Of a DNA stretch of 64,000 nucleotides, positions 56,792 to 64,000 are shown piece after piece. Below the pieces are notes generated by a model. The model ran no database searches. It was not told where the DNA came from and saw nothing but the letters and a program-made list of their open reading frames with translations. Every line of letters starts with the position of its first letter. Position 1 is the first letter of the stretch. Origin of the DNA: Lytechinus pictus (Eukaryota; Echinodermata; Echinoidea; Temnopleuroida; Toxopneustidae); assembly GCF_037042905.1 (NCBI RefSeq), contig NC_087257.1:22077001-22141000 (forward strand), read 5' to 3'. A program made the translations under genes and the position numbers.

Positions 56792-57323
56792 AGAACTAAA
56801 TATTTTGGCGCAAATCTATAATATTTTGTTCAGAAAAAGCTATATGAACCTACCTTCTAATCTGTATTATCGTGATCATGAATATAATTTTTTTCTTCAA
56901 ATTATAAGAAATGTCATATTGTGAATGATTACGAACTTAATGCATTCTTAGATGCAAGATATAAATTGCAGTGGTAAGAATGGCAGGAGTAAAAATACGT
57001 AGGCAAAAACCTGTATTACCTGATCTGTATTATCGTGATTATAACTACCATTTTTTCTCCAAATTATAAGAAATGTCATATTGTGAAAGATTACAAAATA
57101 CATGCATTCTTAGGTGTAGATAAAAATGACAGATAATAATAATGGCAGGAATAGAGGCAGCGGCAAAAAAAAAATCAATTAACTACATATGTCAAAAACA
57201 AATAACAATTGGAATGCGGCAATACACATAACAAATAACCAGGGTCATAAATATCAACCAGCATCTGTTGTTTTATTTTGACTTCACTTGGGAGTGAAGG
57301 TAGCTTCACTTGGGAATATATAA

Positions 57324-57395
57324 GCGTTGGTGGTATAGTGGTTAACATAGTTGCCTTCCAAGCAATTGACCCGGGTTCGATTCCCGGCCAAGGCA
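57324..57395 (+). pseudogene. tRNA-Gly(UCC) with acceptor mismatch
   Basis: Two changes against 6030: GTTAACAT in the D arm and CCAAGGC in the 3' acceptor strand, the latter leaving G3-G unpaired. TTTT follows. Doubtful function. Confidence 0.7.
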
Positions 57396-57736
57396 ATTCG
57401 TTTTCCCCAAATTATTTGTTTTGTTCTGGAACAAGCGAGAAGTTCAGGCCCACCCAGGAGTGCGATAAACTTGTTTTTGGGTCTAGATTTACATATTTCG
57501 TGTACAAGAATTATTTTTATGAATAAAACCCTTTCAGATCTATGTTACAGATGTGTATTTTTTTCTTTCAAATAATAACAATGCCAATTGGGTAAAATTC
57601 TTACAATTTATTGATATGCATCAAACTATTACTTATCACAATAACAGTGTTCGCCTATTTTAAACAAATCTTGTTTTTCTAGAATGAACCTTGAATGTTT
57701 TTAGTGACTAGTCAGACCAACGCTTTTACCGAAGAA

Positions 57737-57810
57737 GTTTCTGTGGCGAAATCGGTTAGCAGGCTCGGCTGGTAACCGAAAGGTTCGTGGTTCAAGCCCA
57801 CCCAGGAGCG
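57737..57810 (+). pseudogene. tRNA-Asn pseudogene with anticodon GGU
   Basis: Counterpart of 5622 and 20265. Here the loop is CTGGTAA, so the anticodon would read GGU (Thr). The A box is damaged (GGCGAAATCGG), the acceptor starts GTTTCTG, and no T-run follows. Confidence 0.85.
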
Positions 57811-57984
57811 AAATAACCTTCAGTGAACTCTCGATGTTATTTTTTGTATTTTTTTTGCAGACATTTTATCCAGATCGCAAATTCTACTTTGACGAAACAA
57901 ATAACGTCGAGAAAACTAACACGTCCTCAGTTGTCTCATTTTGTAATCCGTCCGTTAAAAGAATACAAACCACGAATCGTGATT

Positions 57985-58135
57985 GGCCGAGAGCAGGAGC
58001 GGATTCAGGATTTCCAAAACGGGAGGGCACATTTTCCCGAGGAAAAATTTGACAAGCAAAAAAAAAAAATTTAACCAAAAATTAAGGACAATTCGTCCAC
58101 GAAGGGGGGGGGGGCACGGGCCGGCTTCCCCCTGG
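57985..58135 (+). mobile_element. hAT-like miniature element remnant
   Basis: Inverted copy of 5290-5450: AGGAGCGGATTCAGGATTTC to the GGGCCGGCTTCCCCC end. Preceded by one GATTGGCC box. Confidence 0.45.
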
Positions 58136-58499
58136 ATCTTAACAATCAGGGTGGATGTCTATTATCTAACCCCCTTAAACTGAAGAATGGATTAAATTAT
58201 TTAAGGACTGTTGTTGAAAATGAAAAGTTCACGAACTCCGCAATCGTTTACCAAACACAATTTTCTCGCACAGTCTTCTCTTTTAAAGTAATGAGACATT
58301 CTTTTTTTAAAGGAGAAATATATTGAAAATCGTAAAAATGGAGAATCATATATCAAATCAAAGGAGAAAATAAGGAGAACACGATGGTGTACATCATTTA
58401 TCATGGAGACCGATGGAACTCAGTTAATTGATAGTTTAAAGTTCTCTCTCTGAATGCTTCAAACACGCAGAATTACGTCCGCGAAATTGGGGATTTTTT

Positions 58500-60101
58500 A
58501 TGACGTCACTTTCTGTACGAGAGGCGTGATTGGCTCTCCCACGTGAAGCTCCACTTGCATGCAAAACCTGTTGCGAGGGTACGTTTTCTCCACATTGTCA
58601 CTGAATACTTCGATCACGAAATGAAAGAAAACCCATAATTTTATCTAGATTTGGATTTTCAAATTGATGATTTTGAAGATGAAGAGAATGATGATGAAGA
58701 ACAACAAAGTGACGTAGTTGGGGGTAAATTGGGGGAATTACGCCGATGATGAGGAGTCGGACAATTCAACTTGCAACACGATCACATGCCGATTCGCTAC
58801 CAACTCATGCAGCTGCTAAGTGCTAGCTACACCGCGCGTGCCAAATTGAATTCACGAAAATGACTTAAGGACGTTCCACAGTTAAAGTGAAATCCATGTC
58901 ATTTTCACCAAACTTTGCACATAGATACTTTAGAACCTTAATATTCGAAATATGCAAAAATTCACATAGGTCCATGTGCTTGATTTTTTGCTATAGAGCT
59001 TCAAAGTTCACCCAAATTGATGTTCTTAAGAATTGCGCATTCAAAAGAATTTGGCATTTTTAGACCGCCCAAGATTACTAAAATGAGTTTAAACCTCCAT
59101 TACTCATTCAAAATACATGAAAACGTCATCAAATTTCGCAAGAGAGTTAATAATTGTATCGTTAGAATGGAGAATCTATTAATAGTGCTATTTGTTTGCA
59201 ATTTTAAGTTTAACAGCACTGTCAGTTCTTAAAAATGGCGTAAAAGACAACAAAATCCCAATCTGAAAAATGTAAAATTTCAGTAACAAACTACAAACGT
59301 ACAATAAATGCTGCACTTTATTCAAAATCCATGTCATTTTCACCAAAATTTGCAGAGTTGTAGAGGAAGGTATACCTAAGAGGTACAAACATTAAAAAAT
59401 AGGGGTTCATATGCTTGTTTTTAAGCTATCAGCATTTTTATTAGAGCAAATGTGCTTTTTAAAACACCAAAAATGGGCCGAATGCTTAGTATCTATGTGA
59501 AGAAAAAATCAAAAGCACTCTACCATTTATTCAAACTCGGGCTAATATTCGTGATTCTTGGCAGCACTGCAGAGTAAAGTATTTTGAAATTGTAGAGAAT
59601 TTTTTTTTGAATGGTCCATGGAATAATTCAATTTTTTAGCTTCATGAAATGACGCATCGGATCTGCAGTTAAAGTGCAGAAGATGAGAAAAATCAGCTCA
59701 TACCCGCAGCTAATTAATCACCTGTTCATCCATTGTGACGTCAGCGCGCAGAGTGTAAACTATGCGCAGATCATAATGCGCACAAATATAACTGTGGAAC
59801 GTCCTTAATTACCACACTGTCCAGACAGAGTCTCTTACTTCTGTGACTATGAAGAATGAAAATAATGATAAAACTGTACTTACAAATAAGTGAATGTAAT
59901 CCGAACCTGAAGGCAAATCAACTCAACGAATAGCAGCAGACGATATGCACCGATGATAAACTTCATGTGGCTGGGATAGATTGTCACTCGTTAGATGTAA
60001 TTTTTATCTCATTAATTTGACAAAATTACGAAACTCGGGGAATTATTTATCTATATAAAAATATAATATCATCTCGTATAATTTTTAAATTACGATAAAA
60101 C
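58500..60101 (+). repeat. Left foldback arm (interrupted)
   Basis: Complementary to 61608-62273 after removal of the nested element at 58865-59808, leaving about 658 bases of arm. The outer end begins with the CRE-like ATGACGTCAC. Confidence 0.88.
58865..59808. mobile_element. Nested element with TTAAGGACGTTCC ends (944 bp)
   Basis: TTAAGGACGTTCCACAGTTA at the left and its complement at the right (about 20 bases). The right foldback arm supplies the uninterrupted text (AAAATGAATTACCACAC read on the minus strand). Inside are two direct copies of a block of about 120 bases that begins AATCCATGTCATTTTCACCA (about 58891 and 59328). No transposase. TTAA-like ends suggest piggyBac or Kolobok relatives, not proven. 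Confidence 0.75.
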
Positions 60102-60146
60102 GTTTTTTGAAGGAAAACGTTGAGGTAAATTAAAATTAGATGTAAA

Positions 60147-61473
60147 CCCAGAAGGAAAAACCAGTTCCAGCGGACCAGTTATACCAGTAGAATTTTAACT
60201 GGTAACTCTGGAAATTGGAACATCGGTTTACTGGTCTAACTGGTCCAGTTAAAATTTTACTGGTCCAGTTAAAAATTAAACTGGTCTTGAATTACTGGAA
60301 TTTTATACTGGTCTTGTTTCTGGTGGTTGTTACTGGTCTCACTGGTCTTCAATACTGGTATCCAATTCAAGCTGGTCTTTACTGGTATTTTACTGGTCTG
60401 ACTGGTCCTCGAACTGGTCGAACTGGTCCTCGTACTGGTCTTACTGGATCAATTTATAACATGCATTTGGTTTCTTATATACCATGGTCAGTGAAATGTG
60501 ATGGAAAAGATGGTTAGTAAATTAATCTTTCTGCCGTTATTTTAAATGTGATATTTGAAATTACACATTTTCATTGTGAATTAGTTCACACAAATATTTG
60601 GAAAGTTTTTAAACAACAATGAGTGCCATTGCAAGGATATTCCATTGTAAATCCTGATTTTTCTTTTTAAAATAGGAAATATGCAAATGAGGTAAACCAC
60701 GTGATCAGCATCATCAGAATTACTGGTATTACTGGTCTTGACCAGTTTAATTTCAAACAATTACTTTAGACCAGTTGACTATATCAGAGAAATATATCCT
60801 GCTTTGATCTTAATTATGATAAAGGAAATAATTATTTTAATGATAATGTTAATACTTGATAATTATGATAATATTAATAATAATATTTATAATATCGATA
60901 ACAATAATAACAGTAATAAGAATGATAACAACAACGATCATAATAATCATAATAATAATAATTATGATAATTATAAGAAGAATGATAATAACAATGATAA
61001 CGATAATAACTTTCTCTGAATTGCAAGATTCGATTTTCCATAATTCGTCAAATGATCTGACTTGAAATAAAGTCATTATTTATTGGACCAGTAACACCAG
61101 TTTGATGAAAAACAATTTTACTGGTATTACTACTTTGCTTCAACTGGAATGCAATTAATTGTTTGAACTGGTCTCCAGTTGATTTTTACTGGTCCAGTTA
61201 AAAATCAACTGGTCCAGTAAACATATACTGGAAACCAGTAAAAATCTACTGGAAACCATTTATTGGACCAGAAACACCAGTTTGATGAAAAACAATTTAA
61301 CTGGTATTACTAATTGCTTCAACTGGAATGCAATTGTTGGAACTGGTCTCCAGTTGATTTTTACTGGTCCAGTTAAAAATCAACTGGCCCAGTAAAAATA
61401 TACTGGAAACCAGTAAAATTCTACTGGAAACCAGTAAAAATTCTTACTGGTCTTACTGGTTTTTCCTTCTGGG
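60147..61473. mobile_element. ACTGGTC-repeat element with CCCAGAAGG ends
   Basis: Ends CCCAGAAGGAAAAACCAGT and ACTGGTTTTTCCTTCTGGG are perfect complements. The inside is dominated by ACTGGTC, CCAGTTAAAA and CCAGTAAAAA words on both strands, a direct duplication of about 180 bases (about 61078-61256 and 61257-61440), and an AATAAT/GATAAT tract (60830-61010). Residues 60430-60720 are non-repetitive. Confidence 0.7.
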
Positions 61474-61607
61474 AAAGATCCCCAACATGCGTAGCTTGAT
61501 TGAGAGCTGTGCAACACGTGCATAGATCTACTCTCTCAGCCAAGGCGAGCAAGCAATACGGCATGTTTGTGATTTTGATTACGATCACATATACGAGCTT
61601 TTAAAAG

Positions 61608-62273
61608 GTTTTATCGTAATTTAAAAAATAATACGAGATGTTACTATATTTTTATATAGATAAATAATTCCCCGAGTTTCGTAATTTTGTCAAATTAATG
61701 AGATAAAAATTACATCTAACAGAACGAGTGACAATCTATCCCAGCCACATGAAGTTTATCGTCGGTGCATATCGTCTGCTGCTATTCGTTGAGTTAATTT
61801 GCCTTCAGGTTCGGATTACATTCACTTGTTTGTAAGTACAATTTTATCATTATTTTCCTTCTTCATAGTCACAGAGGTAAGAGACTCTGTCTGGACAGTG
61901 TGGTAATTCATTTTCATGAATTCAATTTGGCCCGCGCGGTGTAGCTAGCACTTAGCAGCTGCATGAGTTAGGTAGCGAATCGGCATGTGATCGTGTTGCA
62001 AGTTGAATTGTCCGACTCATCATCATCGGCGTAATTCCCCCAATTTACCTCCAACTACGTCACTTTGTTGTTCATTTCATCATCATTCTCTTCATCTTCA
62101 AAATCATCAATTTGAAAATCCAAATCCAGATCAAATTCTGGGTTTTCTTTCATTTCGTGATCGAAGTATTCAGTGACAGTGTGGAGAAAACGTACCCTCG
62201 CAACAGGTTTTGCATGCAGTGGAGCTTCACGTGGGAGAGCCAATCACGCATCTCGTACAGAAAGTGACGTCAT
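61608..62273 (-). repeat. Right foldback arm
   Basis: Uninterrupted complement of the left arm, about 666 bases, ending GTGACGTCAT. On the minus strand it contains a CRE, a CCAAT box (GTGATTGGCTC), CACGTG and a 62-residue frame. Confidence 0.88.
62055..62243 (-). other. Acidic open frame in foldback arm, possible captured exon
   Basis: 62 codons with an acidic run (FDLDLDFQIDDFEDEENDDE near residues 37-56). CRE, CCAAT and CACGTG motifs lie just upstream. The mirror copy in the left arm (about 58560-58720) carries a stop (CCATAATTTTATC), so only one arm is open. It could be a fragment of a host or transposase gene. No family recognised. Confidence 0.3.
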
Positions 62274-62683
62274 CAAATTCAAGTCAATTCAGAGACCGAT
62301 GCGAGGCATATTTCGGAGAGGCATTTTGAGCGTTTTTTAATCGGCGATTTTCACCTTATGTATTATTTTCGTTATTTTTGAATGACCCACTGATAATCCC
62401 CACATCATTACCTTTCCATTGACATATAATAAGACCACATTCATAGTCAATATAGTTCTCCTTTAAATAGATTACATTGATTATGTTATTACTTTGCTAA
62501 TGGTTAATGATTTTTATTTGGTATGTTACTGGTCATTTCTCATTGCATTTACTGAAAAGAGCTCCAATGAATATATTTTTGGGGAATGGAAATTCATTTC
62601 CAAAGTTTAGAACGTATATAATTCTAGAGACTACATTCTCAATTCGATTAAAATTGGCAAAATCCCTTTTTGTGGCATATAAA

Positions 62684-62755
62684 GCGTTGGTGGTATAGTG
62701 GTTAGCATAGTTGCCTTCCAAGCAATTGACCCGGGTTCGATTCCCGGCCAACGCA
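62684..62755 (+). tRNA. tRNA-Gly(UCC)
   Basis: Intact; T5 downstream. Inverted counterpart of 19461 and of decayed 4823. Confidence 0.97.
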
Positions 62756-63052
62756 ATCATTTTTCCTCTAATCTTTTACATCTTCAGTGATAAGGGTGAT
62801 CGTTGCTTTTGAAACCACGATTTTCTCAAAATTCATAAGTAAAAGCAATGTTAATAGTTTTAATCAAAAACAAATTTCAGATTTTGTTCCTGTCATGTTT
62901 TTGTGTATTGTTTATTCCGAGAATTCATGTGTTTATTTGGGTTTTTTCTCCCCATTTGTGTACAATTATATTTACATTTACTATTACTTGTTATCAAAGT
63001 TTTTACTCCGACCGTATTCTCTTCGTTGATCGTTTTAAACTTAATAATCCGG

Positions 63053-63165
63053 GGGTCGTGATTGGTCAGGACTTGTAAGGTGGGTGCGGCATGATCACAG
63101 ACAACTAAAACCAACCAATCAGTGAAGGAGGCAGTTACGTAACTCTGTCTTTTGTCTCCACCCCC
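63053..63165 (-). promoter_or_regulatory. CCAAT/TTACGTAA module M15 (class A)
   Basis: TTACGTAA at 63135-63142; CCAAT boxes in ACCAACCAATCAG and GTGATTGGTCAGG. Matches M1 and M6. Confidence 0.6.
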
Positions 63166-63435
63166 TCTTATCGCGCCAAATCTTGCTCGCCCCTTTATTA
63201 TGTAGATTAGGTTTTAAGAGTAGATTTTATTCTTTGGACTGATCAATAAAAGGGAATTGCACGAATGATCTTGGAAAACTGATTCAAAGCAAATGAAACC
63301 AATGAAAGCGGATTCTTGTATCAATAATTCAACAAAATAGGAAGAAAAGAAATGGGGTAATCCAATCGGATGTTTCTGGCTACATGGAAATCAAAGATAT
63401 AAATTTTATTTACATATTTATAAAACATAAGTAAA

Positions 63436-63507
63436 GCGTTGGTGGTATAGTGGTTAGCATAGTTGCCTTCCAAGCAATTGACCCGGGTTCGATTCCCGGC
63501 CAACGCA
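63436..63507 (+). tRNA. tRNA-Gly(UCC)
   Basis: Intact, TTTT about 5 bases downstream. Inverted counterpart of 3289 and 18716. Confidence 0.96.
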
Positions 63508-63842
63508 TCCACTTTTATTTCCTTACTGATATTTTAAACATCTTCAGTGACGGCCTAGAAAGGGTCTGATCAATGCTTTTTATAAAACTATTTTTCTATA
63601 TTATATCATGGACCTACTATATCGAGGTGATTCATAAAGTCAAGCAACATAATTGTTACAAAAGTAATTTAAATATTGTTAGTGTCGTGTGCTTATCTTT
63701 GCATTTTCCTTCGGGTTTATTCATAAAACAAGTTTATTTCAAATCAATAATTTGTCGGAGATGTGAAGTTATCATCCTAAAAATTATGATTCGAAAGAAC
63801 TTGCATTTGATAGACAATTAACTGCAGTTTTTCCGTACCGAA

Positions 63843-63874
63843 GCTTCTGTGGCGCAATTGGTTAGCGCGTTCGA

Positions 63875-63909
<35 letters not shown>

Positions 63910-63916
63910 AGGAGCG
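63843..63916 (+). tRNA. tRNA-Asn(GUU), anticodon-stem mismatch
   Basis: Has the A at position 31 (TTCGA against CCGAA) seen in 16966, but a normal T stem. T5 downstream. Last feature of the window. Confidence 0.8.
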
Positions 63917-64000
63917 AGATATATTTTTGTGCAAATCTGTACAATTTTGTTCAGAAAAAGCTATGAAGCTACCTTCTAACGAGGGGCGGATCCAGCTTTG

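Larger units (their letters stand above)
58311..62462. mobile_element. TTAA-flanked foldback-type transposon (4152 bp)
   Basis: Ends AGGAGAAATATATTGA and TCAATATAGTTCTCCT (about 16-base terminal inverted repeats, one mismatch), flanked by TTAA at 58307-58310 and 62463-62466. The empty site with a single TTAA is at 5112-5115 (U1) and 19751-19754 (U2). TTAA targets are used by piggyBac and Kolobok. The body is two complementary arms of about 660 bp around a repetitive core. No transposase ORF seen, so it is nonautonomous. Confidence 0.88.
47703..63916 (-). repeat. Compound repeat unit U3 (inverted)
   Basis: Inverted third copy of the large unit. Gene order read from right to left matches U1 and U2 from Asn 63843 (as 16966) to Asn 47703 (as 16520). 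U3-specific features are the TTAA-flanked 4152-bp insertion, the GATA microsatellite block and module M12. It also lacks the Asn gene equivalent to 10018 and the miniature element of 14520. Confidence 0.8.

Noticed and set aside
57823-58074. Repeated frame of 75-124 residues after the pseudo-tRNA-Asn (also at 5382 and 19878 on the minus strand)
   Set aside because: It runs into the hAT-like remnant, its C terminus differs in all three copies, and its length is set by homopolymer runs. The upstream TTTTTTTGCAG resembles a splice acceptor, but no upstream exon is apparent.
60738-61076. Asn- and Ile-rich frames on both strands
   Set aside because: Translations of the AATAAT/GATAAT tract inside the ACTGGTC element.

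Overview
The window is eukaryotic, AT-rich intergenic-type DNA built almost entirely from repeats. It carries a dense tRNA gene array of only two isotypes: 23 tRNA-Gly(UCC) loci and 43 tRNA-Asn(GUU) loci on both strands, pseudogenes included. It also holds three intact copies of one small C2H2 zinc-finger gene and many short DNA-transposon derivatives. The tRNAs are vertebrate-like. The spliced 5' UTR, polyadenylation signals, Tc1/mariner-like, hAT-like and TTAA-target transposons and GCGAGCG-rich repeats point to a metazoan, most plausibly a marine deuterostome such as an echinoderm. That placement is inference, because no species-diagnostic gene is present.

Layout. Positions 1-2490 hold a GCGAGCG-rich noncoding repeat. 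From 2491 a compound unit of about 12-15 kb appears three times: U1 (about 2491-16593, +), U2 (about 16966-29385, +) and U3 (about 47703-63916, inverted). Each unit has the same order: Gly tRNAs, a pseudo-Asn tRNA, Asn tRNAs, the zinc-finger gene, a Gly tRNA, a GC-rich island, then Gly and Asn tRNAs. Between U2 and U3 (about 29.4-47.7 kb) lies a field of smaller Gly/Asn repeats. It includes a change of orientation near 36.2 kb and a near-identical 4.33-kb tandem duplication (about 39037-43368 and 43369-47702).

Fifteen copies of a module of about 110 bp are scattered through the array. Each has, or had, a TTACGTAA palindrome, an inverted CCAAT box (GATTGGTC), a GATCATGCCGCACCC core and a forward CCAAT box (GACCAATC). 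One class sits directly upstream of each zinc-finger gene and is probably its promoter. The other classes have no recognisable ORF downstream. The tRNA genes have internal A and B boxes, most have a downstream T-run, and the Gly genes share a conserved 5' flank that includes an X-box-like palindrome.

Comparing the three units gives natural filled and empty sites for mobile elements. These are a 2081-bp TA-flanked Tc1/mariner-like element present only in U1 (11808-13888), and a 4152-bp TTAA-flanked element present only in U3 (58311-62462). The latter contains foldback arms of about 660 bp, a second nested TTAA-ended element and a core made of ACTGGTC-type repeats. A 324-bp hAT-like element with an 8-bp target duplication (42535-42858) is copied in the tandem duplication. 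Apart from the zinc-finger genes I found no convincing protein-coding gene. Most other open frames translate tRNA genes or are not conserved between the copies.
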